From Ghiorsea sp. (GTDB taxonomy: Bacteria > Pseudomonadota > Zetaproteobacteria > Mariprofundales > Mariprofundaceae), in the NCBI GenBank assembly GCA_021772875.1, contig JAJFLD010000222.1:1-6925 (forward strand): a DNA stretch of 6,925 nt. The letters are read 5' to 3'. The translations under genes and the position numbers were made by a program. The number at the start of each line of letters is the position of its first letter. Within the stretch, counting starts at the first letter, position 1. Shown piece after piece: positions 1 to 6,497 of the stretch. The notes under the pieces are model-generated. The model worked only from the letters and a program-made list of their open reading frames with translations, had not been told where the DNA came from and did not search any database.

Positions 1-58
1 CCCCAAAATTTTATCACTAAAAGTTCTTTTTAACGCCATTTACCTTCAAACCTCAGTC

Positions 59-1261
59 TTACTTTAATGCTTTTGCAACCTCAACAACACGATCCACCGC
101 ATCTTCCAAAGTTTCTTGGGCAACAGCATAAGAAAAGCGAATAAACCCTGGTGCACCAAATTCAGTACCCGGCACAAGTGCTACACCTGCTGCTTCAAGC
201 AACCATGCGCAAAGGGCAATATCATCGTTTAACACCTCACCTTCGGGTGTGGTTTTGCCAAACCAAGCTTTGAAGGATGGGAAAACATAAAAGGCGCCAT
301 CGGGTGTGATGCAATCTACACCTTCAATTTTATTTAAGGCATCCACCAACCAAGTGCGGCGTGATTCATAGGTGCGCACCATTTCATCAAGCTCATCGGT
401 TGGGCCTTGTAGGGCTGCAAGGGCAGCTTTTTGTGAAATGGATGAAGGGTTGGATGTCGATTGACCCTGAATCATGCTCATGACCTTAATTAGCGGCAAA
501 GGCCCTGCACAGAAGCCTAGACGCCAGCCTGTCATGCAATAGGCTTTGGAAACACCGTTTAAGGTGATGGTTCTATCGATTAAATCAGGGTTTACTTGGG
601 CGAAGGTGGCAAATTGTTTGCCATCAAACAAAATCTTTTCATACATATCATCCGTTGCCACCATCATCTGTGGATGCTGGCGCACCACTTCACCCAAAGC
701 TTTTAAATCTTCAGCTGAATAGGCCATGCCAGTGGGGTTGGATGGTGAATTGAGGAACAAAAGCTTGGTTTTGGGTGTGATGGCTGCTTCAAGCTGCGCT
801 GCGGTGAGCTTAAAGCTTGCTTCAGCCGTGCACATCACTTTCACGGGTACACCTTCTGCCAAAAACACCATATCAGGATAAGACACCCAATAAGGTGCAG
901 GAATCACCACTTCATCACCGGGATTAATGATTGCCATCAACAGATTATAAATACACTGCTTGCCACCTGTGGAGACAAGGATATTTTCAGGCGCATAATC
1001 CAAATCATTATCACGCTTAAATTTCGCGGCGATTTCTTTTCTTAAGGCAGGGATTCCCGGCACTGGTGTATAACGCGTAAAACCTTCTTCAATGGCTTTG
1101 ATGCCAGCTTCGCGTGCTGCCTTTGGTGTCTCAAAATCAGGCTCACCGACTGAAAGCGAAATAATATTACGCCCTTGCGCTCTAAGCTCAGCTGCTTTGG
1201 CAGTGATGGCGAGGGTGGCAGATGGTTTAACATTTTGGATACGGTTGGCGAATGTAATCAT
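59..1261 (-). CDS. aspC: Aspartate aminotransferase, class I PLP-dependent (AAT subgroup I-beta-like)
   Basis: Cytoplasmic PLP enzyme expected to interconvert aspartate plus 2-oxoglutarate with oxaloacetate plus glutamate. The 400-residue length is normal for the family. Visible landmarks are the N-terminal VKPSAT and VGEPDF (residues 38-43), the RYTPVPG substrate-site loop (63-69), NSPSNPTG (171-178, cofactor-site Asn), TDDMYEKI (203-210, Asp contacting the PLP pyridine nitrogen), the Schiff-base lysine K239 in NGVSKAYCMTGWRLGF, and R375 in FIRFSYA, which binds the substrate alpha-carboxylate. The sequence style is that of the short-loop bacterial AATs, some of which also transaminate prephenate, so prephenate activity cannot be excluded. 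The ATG start matches family N-termini, but no clear Shine-Dalgarno precedes it. It lies 174 bp downstream of ntrC on the same strand and probably has its own promoter. No convincing terminator is seen in positions 1-58 beyond its stop. Confidence 0.93.
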   Translation of the reverse strand: MITFANRIQNVKPSATLAITAKAAELRAQGRNIISLSVGEPDFETPKAAREAGIKAIEEGFTRYTPVPGIPALRKEIAAKFKRDNDLDYAPENILVSTGGKQCIYNLLMAIINPGDEVVIPAPYWVSYPDMVFLAEGVPVKVMCTAEASFKLTAAQLEAAITPKTKLLFLNSPSNPTGMAYSAEDLKALGEVVRQHPQMMVATDDMYEKILFDGKQFATFAQVNPDLIDRTITLNGVSKAYCMTGWRLGFCAGPLPLIKVMSMIQGQSTSNPSSISQKAALAALQGPTDELDEMVRTYESRRTWLVDALNKIEGVDCITPDGAFYVFPSFKAWFGKTTPEGEVLNDDIALCAWLLEAAGVALVPGTEFGAPGFIRFSYAVAQETLEDAVDRVVEVAKALK

Positions 1262-1332
1262 GGGCTAATCGTGGCAGGTGTCTCGCTTTTGCGCAAGGGA
1301 GATTAATGAGCCTATTTTATCAACCATAAAGG

Positions 1333-1426
1333 CACAGCGACACAAAGTTTTTTAACATTTAGATGATGAAAAATAACCAATCTAGACATGAACTTCTTTG
1401 CATTGGTTTTTCTTTGTGACGCTGTG
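1333..1426. repeat. Imperfect inverted repeat of 8-bp units between ntrC and aspC
   Basis: The left arm CACAGCGACACAAAG (1333-1347) pairs with the right arm CTTTGTGACGCTGTG (1412-1426), matching at 14 of 15 positions with one central mismatch and a 64-bp spacer. Each arm consists of octamer units. On the plus strand these are CATAAAGG, CACAGCGA and CACAAAGT (1325-1348); on the minus strand they are CACAGCGT and CACAAAGA (1426-1411). Pattern and symmetry are seen directly. From memory they resemble the dispersed intergenic repeats reading like CACAAAGGCACAAAGA that occur in many unrelated bacterial genomes. This copy looks decayed. It could be a non-autonomous repeat element or a long-range hairpin in the ntrC 3' untranslated region. 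No transposase is nearby. Confidence 0.6.
1369..1408 (-). terminator. Possible weak rho-independent terminator after ntrC
   Basis: In the minus-strand transcript, AACCAAT (1408-1402) can pair with ATTGGTT (1381-1375) across a 20-nt loop. One A follows, then a run of five T (1373-1369). The stem can extend by A-T pairs if that A bulges out. It lies 28-67 bp past the ntrC stop codon and inside the larger octamer inverted repeat. The stem is AT-rich and the loop is long, so it is a weak candidate and transcription may read through into aspC. Confidence 0.25.
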
Positions 1427-1435
1427 TTTAACGAT

Positions 1436-2872
1436 TTAACGTTTGTAATCACCTGCATCGATTTCGTAATGTTTTAGCATTTTACGCACTGTGTTGCGAT
1501 TTAAACCAAGCATTTCAGAGACTTTAAGTTGATTACCTTCTGTTTTATCCAACACCAGCTTCAGCAGCGGTGGCTCCATTTGTTCTAAAATATGTTTATG
1601 CAACCCTTGAACATCGGCATAACCAAGCTGATGCAAATAACGTTTCACGCAGCGGTGTACCGCATCACTTAATGTCTCATCACCTTGGCTTTTTTCACCA
1701 TCATCATTACCCAAAGCCAGAGCAACATCCGACATCGTAATACTTGCACCAGGTGTTAATACCGCCAAACGCCGCATCACATTCTTGAGCTCGCGCACAT
1801 TGCCCTGCCAATCATAACGCGACAACAAACCAATGGCATCGTCCATCAAAATCGGTGCTGTAATGGAGAGCTCTATAGCAGCTTGTGCCAACATCGAAGC
1901 CGCTAATTCTGGAATATCGTCACGCCGCTCACGCAACGGTGGGATATGCACAGGAATCACATTTAAGCGATAATACAAATCCTCACGAAACTGACCTTTT
2001 TTTATTTTTTCTTTCAAATACTGATGGGTTGCTGCCAATAAACGCACATTAACACGTTTGGTTTTGGTGCTTCCCACACGTTGCACTTCACCTGTCTCTA
2101 AAACACGTAACATCTTGGCCTGCAAAGCCAAAGGCATATCACCAATTTCATCAAGAAAGAGCGTGCCTCCATCAGCTTCTTCAAAATGCCCTACCCTTGC
2201 TTTATCAGCTCCTGTAAAAGCACCCTTCTCATGGCCAAACAATTCAGCTTCCAATAACTCTGCGGGAATCGCTGCGGTATTGATGGCAATAAATGCTTCA
2301 TTGGCACGCGGGCTTTGCCTGTGTAGCTCTTGGGCAACCAACTCTTTGCCTGTGCCTGATTCACCCGTAATCAAAACTGTCATATCCGATGCTGCAACAC
2401 GGCCAATCATACGAAACAACAATTGCATGGCTTGGCTTTTGCCTAAAATTAAACTTTTCTTTGTTTCTGATGTTATTTCTGCATCGACATTGTTTTTGTT
2501 ACTTTTTCTCTTTTTCGCGCCTACTTTGGGTTTGATTCGCTCAACCAAAGCACGTACTTCATCAAGATCAAAGGGTTTGGGTAGATATTCCATCGCACCT
2601 GCGCGATACGCTTCAACAGCATGGTCAAATGTTGTTTCAGCGGTCAACATCACCACTGGGGCATGAAACAACCCTGACTCAAGGGTTTGCATACCATTTC
2701 CATCGGGCAAAAATACATCCAAAAATACAATAGTAAACTCATGCTCTTTAACCGCAGCTTTGGCCGCAGCCAAATTGGGTGCTTCTACAATTTCAAAACC
2801 CTGCTCATTCAATACCCTGTTCAAAACCCAACGGATGCCATCGTCGTCATCAACAATCAATGCCTTTTGCAT
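1436..2872 (-). CDS. ntrC: Nitrogen regulation response regulator NtrC (sigma-54 activator)
   Basis: A 478-residue enhancer-binding protein with the three classical parts. The receiver (about 1-115) has an acidic pocket at D8-D11 followed by the NtrC-typical GIRWVL, phosphoacceptor D52, T78 and K99. The AAA+ domain (about 140-375) has Walker A GESGTGKE (170-177), the sigma-54-contacting GAFTGA loop (217-222), Walker B FLDE (239-242) and the arginine-rich REDLYYRLN segment (296-304). The Fis-type helix-turn-helix at the C-terminus is GNQLKVSEMLGLNRNTVRKML (446-466). The linker at 116-138 is rich in Lys, Asn and Ser. The receiver reads LDVFLPD around D52 rather than the more usual DxxMP. The ATG is preceded by GAGGGG at 6 nt, overlapping the ntrB stop. 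Pairing with the adjacent kinase makes NtrC more likely than other sigma-54 regulators. Its target genes cannot be read from this window. Confidence 0.93.
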   Translation of the reverse strand: MQKALIVDDDDGIRWVLNRVLNEQGFEIVEAPNLAAAKAAVKEHEFTIVFLDVFLPDGNGMQTLESGLFHAPVVMLTAETTFDHAVEAYRAGAMEYLPKPFDLDEVRALVERIKPKVGAKKRKSNKNNVDAEITSETKKSLILGKSQAMQLLFRMIGRVAASDMTVLITGESGTGKELVAQELHRQSPRANEAFIAINTAAIPAELLEAELFGHEKGAFTGADKARVGHFEEADGGTLFLDEIGDMPLALQAKMLRVLETGEVQRVGSTKTKRVNVRLLAATHQYLKEKIKKGQFREDLYYRLNVIPVHIPPLRERRDDIPELAASMLAQAAIELSITAPILMDDAIGLLSRYDWQGNVRELKNVMRRLAVLTPGASITMSDVALALGNDDGEKSQGDETLSDAVHRCVKRYLHQLGYADVQGLHKHILEQMEPPLLKLVLDKTEGNQLKVSEMLGLNRNTVRKMLKHYEIDAGDYKR

Positions 2873-2882
2873 GTTTTTCCCC

Positions 2883-3896
2883 TCACTCTATTCTTAATGG
2901 CAAATACATGGCAAAAGAAGTGCGCATTAAAGTGCTATTGACCACAACTTTGCCACCATGTTCTTGCACAACCTGCTGCACAATACTTAAACCCAAGCCA
3001 TTGCCACGCGCTTTGCCTGTCACATAAGGCTCAAACATTTTAGTCTTAATATGTTCTGGTATTTCATCACCATTGCTGGTTATTTTTATAGAAAGCACAG
3101 GCCCTGTATGGTCTGCAAGAACCACCCCATGTTCAATGCGTGTTTCCCAAATAATCAAGTCTGACTCAGCTTCTATGGCATTAGACCACAAGTTTTCAAT
3201 CGCCTGCCGTAATCGCCGCTCATGACACATGATTGCAGGAATACTTGGATCATAAGAGCGCTGAACCCTGACCCCTTCAACACCTCTAATCACATCATCA
3301 ATCAGCAGATGTATATTCACCTGTTCCATTTTTACATTGGCCCGTGGCCCTACCTGTAAAAAACCATCCACGCGCTCTTTGATTCTATCAATTTCAGCCA
3401 GCATATGTTGCGCGATTTCTAATGGATCACCAGACACTTGCTCACTTAACAACTGTGTTGCACCACGCAAAGCTGCCAAAGGGTTTTTAATTTCATGTGC
3501 CCGCTCTAAAGCAATGCGTGACACAGCCTCAGCCATTTCATGCCTTCTGCTTTGCATTTCTGCTTCCAAGCGATTGCCTTCTGCAATCATGACCACGGAA
3601 ATAAAACCATCACTTTGCTGTGAGAAATATAAGGAATAAGGTTTATGCCCTGAGACCGTATAAAAGACATCCGAAGATGTTGTTTCAGAACCTGCAGCTT
3701 TGGCTAATAATTTTGTCACTTCATCTTTAGGGGCAATAAAATCTGCTAAATTTTTATGCAGCAAACGTTTTTCGGAAACATTCAAATGCACTTGCGTTAA
3801 GATATTAACGGCAAAAATTTCGCCAACTTTGTCCACCAGTAAACAAGCTACGGGTAAATCTGAAAACTTAACATTGTGCCCAGTCTCAGACTGCAA
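2883..3896 (-). CDS. ntrB: Nitrogen-type sensor histidine kinase NtrB (TTG start)
   Basis: A soluble 337-residue kinase with no membrane segments, in line with cytosolic NtrB of about 350 residues. Domains in order are PAS (about 10-105, beginning FSDLPVACLLVD), the dimerisation/phosphotransfer helix with ERAHEIKNPLAALRGATQLL (131-150, phospho-acceptor H134), and the HATPase domain with N-box ENLWSNAIEA (234-243), FEPYVTGK (288-295) and the G2 box GNGLGLSI (298-305). It should phosphorylate and dephosphorylate NtrC at D52. In related systems PII proteins control this balance; no PII gene is in view. The G1 box is unusual: ITSNGDEIP (272-280) replaces the DxGxG consensus. No in-frame ATG or GTG exists between the upstream stop (3921-3923) and this point, so TTG with GAGG 9 nt upstream is the likely start, inside the end of dusB. 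Confidence 0.9.
   Translation of the reverse strand: MQSETGHNVKFSDLPVACLLVDKVGEIFAVNILTQVHLNVSEKRLLHKNLADFIAPKDEVTKLLAKAAGSETTSSDVFYTVSGHKPYSLYFSQQSDGFISVVMIAEGNRLEAEMQSRRHEMAEAVSRIALERAHEIKNPLAALRGATQLLSEQVSGDPLEIAQHMLAEIDRIKERVDGFLQVGPRANVKMEQVNIHLLIDDVIRGVEGVRVQRSYDPSIPAIMCHERRLRQAIENLWSNAIEAESDLIIWETRIEHGVVLADHTGPVLSIKITSNGDEIPEHIKTKMFEPYVTGKARGNGLGLSIVQQVVQEHGGKVVVNSTLMRTSFAMYLPLRIE
3886..3896 (-). other. 11-bp overlap of dusB stop and ntrB TTG start
   Basis: The TGA of dusB (3888-3886) lies 8-10 nt inside the ntrB reading frame, which opens with TTG at 3896-3894. This layout favours re-initiation by ribosomes finishing dusB and ties NtrB synthesis to DusB synthesis. Confidence 0.7.
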
Positions 3897-4926
3897 TGTC
3901 CAAAACCTCAGCTTGATGATCTACGGATAAAAAATATGCTTGCGCTACTTCTATCTGTTGTTGCCAAGTGTTCACAGACTGAAAAGCCGACCTAAAACCT
4001 GTAGAACCATGCCAACCTTTACTGTACCAAGGCACATGTTTACGCACCAATTTGGAAGCGCGTTTTTCACCATGGAAATCTGCAAGATGTAACATATGTT
4101 CATGCACAATCGCCCAAACTTCTTCAGCTTTGGGTTTATTGGGTTGTGGCAGCCCCATGATTGCCGCATGTACTTGTGCCAACATCCACGGATTGCCCTG
4201 CACTGCACGACCCACCATCACCCCATCACAATTGGATTGGCGAATCATTTCCAAAGCTGAAGGCCCATCAATAATATCACCATTACCAATCACAGGAATC
4301 GAAACCACCGACTTAGCACAACCAATATCTTCCCAACTGGCTTTGCCATTAAACATCTGTGCCCGCGTCCTGCCATGCACGGTTAACATTTGAATACCAT
4401 TGTCTTCAGCGATTTTAGCAATGTTTTCTACGTTTTTAGAAGTATCATCCCAACCTGTACGAATCTTGAGCGTCACTGGAATATCAACAGCTTTCACAAC
4501 GGCATCAATCACCCTAGCCACCAAAGCCTCATCGCGTAACATCGCCGAACCTGCAACTTGTTTACACACCTTTTTCACAGGACAACCCATATTGATGTCC
4601 ACAAAATCTGCCCCGTGATCCACTGCCCAAAGGGCTGCATCCACCACAAATTTTGAATCCGAACCTGCAATTTGAATGGACACCGGGCTTTCATTTTTAT
4701 CCAATTCCGCCATGCGCTCTGTGCGCTCTCTACCCTGCTCCACCGCCCGCGAGGCAATCATCTCTGTCACTGTTAAACCAATGCCAAAACGACGGCAAAT
4801 ACGACGGAAAGGTAGATCTGTGATGCCCGCCATGGGTGCCAAAGCAATCGGTGGATTGATGGTAAACTTACCCAGCTTAAAACCGGGCAAGGCAGGTGTT
4901 GGTGAATGGTTGTCTTGCTGAATCAT
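3886..4926 (-). CDS. dusB: tRNA-dihydrouridine synthase DusB (NifR3 family)
   Basis: A flavoenzyme that reduces specific uridines in the tRNA D-loop to dihydrouridine, using FMN and NADPH. The TIM barrel opens with the FMN-site motif APMAGITDLPFR (30-41). It continues with INMGCPVKKVCKQVAGSAML (111-130), where C115 is the expected proton-donating cysteine, then KIRTGWD (154-160), TVHGRTRAQMFNG (182-194), GNGDI (214-218) and MVGRAVQGNPW (237-247), a phosphate-binding signature. The C-terminal helical tRNA-binding part runs from about 265 to 346. At 346 residues it is about 25 longer than the enteric protein, partly from a polar N-terminal tail of about 18 residues before the barrel. The only ATG that fits has AAGAGAG 9 nt upstream. 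It heads the dusB-ntrB-ntrC unit, matching the nifR3-ntrBC operon of Alphaproteobacteria. Confidence 0.95.
   Translation of the reverse strand: MIQQDNHSPTPALPGFKLGKFTINPPIALAPMAGITDLPFRRICRRFGIGLTVTEMIASRAVEQGRERTERMAELDKNESPVSIQIAGSDSKFVVDAALWAVDHGADFVDINMGCPVKKVCKQVAGSAMLRDEALVARVIDAVVKAVDIPVTLKIRTGWDDTSKNVENIAKIAEDNGIQMLTVHGRTRAQMFNGKASWEDIGCAKSVVSIPVIGNGDIIDGPSALEMIRQSNCDGVMVGRAVQGNPWMLAQVHAAIMGLPQPNKPKAEEVWAIVHEHMLHLADFHGEKRASKLVRKHVPWYSKGWHGSTGFRSAFQSVNTWQQQIEVAQAYFLSVDHQAEVLDIAV
3906..3909 (-). promoter_or_regulatory. Shine-Dalgarno deciding the ntrB TTG start
   Basis: GAGG on the minus strand sits 9 nt before the TTG at 3896, within the last codons of dusB. The frame upstream is closed by a TAG (3923-3921) without any ATG or GTG, and the PAS domain begins almost at once. 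This ribosome site therefore supports the rare start codon. Confidence 0.55.
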
Positions 4927-5053
4927 GAACTAAAACTCTCTTGGTCGTAAAAAATGCTACTGCCTAATTTTTGTGCAATTAAAACATAATCCAGCTTATC
5001 AAGCACGATATATTTTTATCATTCAAGCATATATTGAACAATCGACCTAAGCC
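4927..5053. promoter_or_regulatory. Divergent AT-rich intergenic region between dusB and engB
   Basis: The 127-bp gap must hold promoters for both operons. It contains TATATT hexamers at 5009-5014 and 5030-5035, which could be plus-strand -10 elements, but neither has a good -35 at 17-18 bp. An imperfect direct repeat is present: TTATCAAGCACGATATAT (4996-5013) and TTATCATTCAAGCATATAT (5016-5034). It shares TTATC and, 24 bp apart, TCAAGCA, about two helical turns. No sigma-54 element (GG-N10-GC with TGGCAC-like flanks) and no TGCACC-type NtrC site was found by eye, so autoregulation by NtrC is not supported here. Confidence 0.4.
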
Positions 5054-5665
5054 ATGCAGCTTTGGCGCATGACAACATCTATCCTTTGGCCCAATACCCA
5101 GTTTAAGCTTTCTGTAGCGGATGCAACTTTGTTCCCAGATAGCGCTTTGCCGCAAATGGCGGTGGCTGGCCACTCGAATGTGGGCAAATCATCTTTACTT
5201 AACACCTTATTCGGGCGTAAAGGTTTGGTCAAAACTTCCAAAAACCCTGGTTGCACGCGCTTGTTAAATGTCTTTGAAGTGGATGCCCAATTGATGGTCG
5301 TGGATTTGCCGGGTTATGGTTATGCCCGCGCACCTAAAGTAGAAAAGAAAAGATGGGCGCAACTGATCGAAGGTTATTTACAAAGCCCTAAAGCTGCACA
5401 ACTGGTGCTGCTGTTGCTTGATTTTCGCCATGGCCCTAAAGACAGTGATTTACAAATGATTGAATGGCTCAATGAAGCTGATATTCACTGGATAGCAGTG
5501 GCGACCAAAGCGGATAAACTTGCAGGCAATGCCAAACGCAAACGCATACAAGAAATGACCCATGCTTTGGGCATACCTCCCCTGCTTACGTCCAGCTTAA
5601 AAAATCAAGGTATGGATGAGCTTCGTAACATTATCATCAACGAAATATTCAACGATGATGACTGA
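5054..5665 (+). CDS. engB: Ribosome biogenesis GTPase EngB (YihA/YsxC)
   Basis: A TRAFAC-class GTPase needed for late 50S ribosomal subunit assembly, often essential. All G motifs are visible: G1 GHSNVGKS (39-46), G2 threonine T68 in NPGCTRLLN, G3 DLPGYGYA (84-91), G4 TKAD (151-154) and G5 TSSLK (179-183). The 203-residue length is typical. The start is uncertain. ATG 5054 gives five extra residues, while ATG 5069 (Met6) gives about 33 residues before the P-loop, close to the enteric protein; neither has a good Shine-Dalgarno. It is the first gene of the plus-strand operon and is transcribed divergently from dusB. Its 3' end overlaps the next gene, so the downstream membrane and redox genes probably depend on the engB transcript. 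Confidence 0.95.
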   Translation: MQLWRMTTSILWPNTQFKLSVADATLFPDSALPQMAVAGHSNVGKSSLLNTLFGRKGLVKTSKNPGCTRLLNVFEVDAQLMVVDLPGYGYARAPKVEKKRWAQLIEGYLQSPKAAQLVLLLLDFRHGPKDSDLQMIEWLNEADIHWIAVATKADKLAGNAKRKRIQEMTHALGIPPLLTSSLKNQGMDELRNIIINEIFNDDD

Positions 5666-6497
5666 GAATGATATTCGCCTAACCTTTTTTATAGGCATTT
5701 TTTTTAGTGTTATGCTTTTGGAGTTCGTTTTTGCCAAGCGTATTTTAACGACGCCCAAAAGCAAACGTTGGTTTAACAACCTAGGGCTCGTGGCTTTGGA
5801 TGTTGTGCTTGTTCGCCTGCTGATACCAACCACTGCTGTAGGGGCAGCACTGTGGGCTGACGAACAACAAATCGGCTTATTCAACAGCATCACCCTTGCG
5901 CCTGCATTCAGCGTTATTATTGCTGTGATTTGTCTGGACTTGGTGGTTTATTGGCAACACCGCATTTTTCATCGGGTGCCGCTGCTGTGGCGATTGCATC
6001 AAGTACATCATGCAGACCGTGATATTGATCTCACCACAGGGCTTCGCTTTCACCCCATCGAGATATTAATTTCAATGGCTGTTAAATTTGCCGTAATTTT
6101 AATACTCGGAGCGCCTGCAATGGCTGTGATTATTTTTGAAATCATACTCAATGGCATGGCCATGTTTAACCATGGCAACATCAAACTGCCCAAAATTTTA
6201 GATGGTTGGTTGCGTTTGCTCTTTGTTACGCCTGATATGCACCGTGTTCACCATTCTGTGCTCAAACATGAAACAAATAGCAATTATGGCTTTAACATTT
6301 CATTCTGGGATAAGCTCTTTGGCAGTTATCACGCACAACCTGATCAAGGCCATCAAGGTATGACTATTGGCCTCAATCAATACCAATCTCAACCTACCCA
6401 TTCCATATTGTGGATGCTGACACTACCATTTACGCACAAGGGTGGGCAATATTCGCAGCCTGATGATCTCAAAGCAAAGGAGAAAAATCATGAGTGA
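5655..6497 (+). CDS. Sterol desaturase / fatty acid hydroxylase family membrane di-iron protein
   Basis: A 280-residue integral membrane protein of the FA_hydroxylase superfamily, whose members use a di-iron centre, O2 and an electron donor to hydroxylate or desaturate lipids. Histidine clusters occur in order: HRIFH (102-106), HQVHH (115-119), H133 in RFHPIE, H173 in FNHGN, and HRVHH (196-200). Hydrophobic stretches lie at about 9-27, 45-68, 80-99 and 138-170, as expected with histidine motifs on the cytoplasmic face. The start is taken as the first of two tandem ATGs (5655 or 5658), which overlap the engB stop by 11 or 8 bp; an upstream in-frame ATG at 5616 would add 13 residues lying fully inside engB and is less likely. 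The substrate is unknown. A sterol substrate should not be assumed, because bacterial members act on varied lipids. Confidence 0.88.
   Translation: MMTENDIRLTFFIGIFFSVMLLEFVFAKRILTTPKSKRWFNNLGLVALDVVLVRLLIPTTAVGAALWADEQQIGLFNSITLAPAFSVIIAVICLDLVVYWQHRIFHRVPLLWRLHQVHHADRDIDLTTGLRFHPIEILISMAVKFAVILILGAPAMAVIIFEIILNGMAMFNHGNIKLPKILDGWLRLLFVTPDMHRVHHSVLKHETNSNYGFNISFWDKLFGSYHAQPDQGHQGMTIGLNQYQSQPTHSILWMLTLPFTHKGGQYSQPDDLKAKEKNHE
6476..6482 (+). promoter_or_regulatory. Strong Shine-Dalgarno for the Bfd-like gene
   Basis: AAAGGAG lies 7 nt before ATG 6490 and inside the last codons of the hydroxylase gene. It is the best ribosome site on the plus-strand half. It decides the start at 6490 over the earlier in-frame ATGs at 6442 and 6463, which would lie deeper in the hydroxylase gene and add residues unlike the family. 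Confidence 0.75.

Noticed and set aside
1..58. AAAAG-TT-CTTTT symmetry as a terminator for aspC
   Set aside because: A 5-bp A-T/G-C stem with a 2-nt loop cannot form a stable hairpin; the aspC transcript may end outside the window.
1289..1296. 8-bp palindrome TTGCGCAA in the aspC leader
   Set aside because: Too short, and not extended by symmetric flanks; expected by chance.
1262..1345. Possible aspC promoter on the minus strand: TTGTGT (1345-1340), 18 bp, GATAAA (1321-1316)
   Set aside because: Only 3 of 6 and 4 of 6 consensus matches. The -35 would fall in the inverted repeat arm, and similar matches arise by chance in AT-rich DNA.
2058..2666. Long plus-strand open frame antisense to ntrC (about 202 codons)
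   Set aside because: It lies wholly within the well-supported ntrC gene, its translation is rich in Ser, Ala and Cys with no domain pattern, and no ribosome site precedes it.
2687..4921. Several short plus-strand open frames opposite ntrC, ntrB and dusB
   Set aside because: They mirror real minus-strand genes with strong motifs and have no recognisable features of their own.
4927..5053. Sigma-54 promoter or NtrC site upstream of dusB
   Set aside because: No GG/GC pair with the required 10-bp spacing and flanks and no TGCACC-type dyad was found. TTGTGCAA at 4971-4978 is too short to count.
5616..5654. Upstream ATG (5616) as the start of the hydroxylase
   Set aside because: It would add 13 polar residues encoded entirely within engB without a ribosome site. 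The tandem ATGs at 5655/5658 give the usual short overlap.
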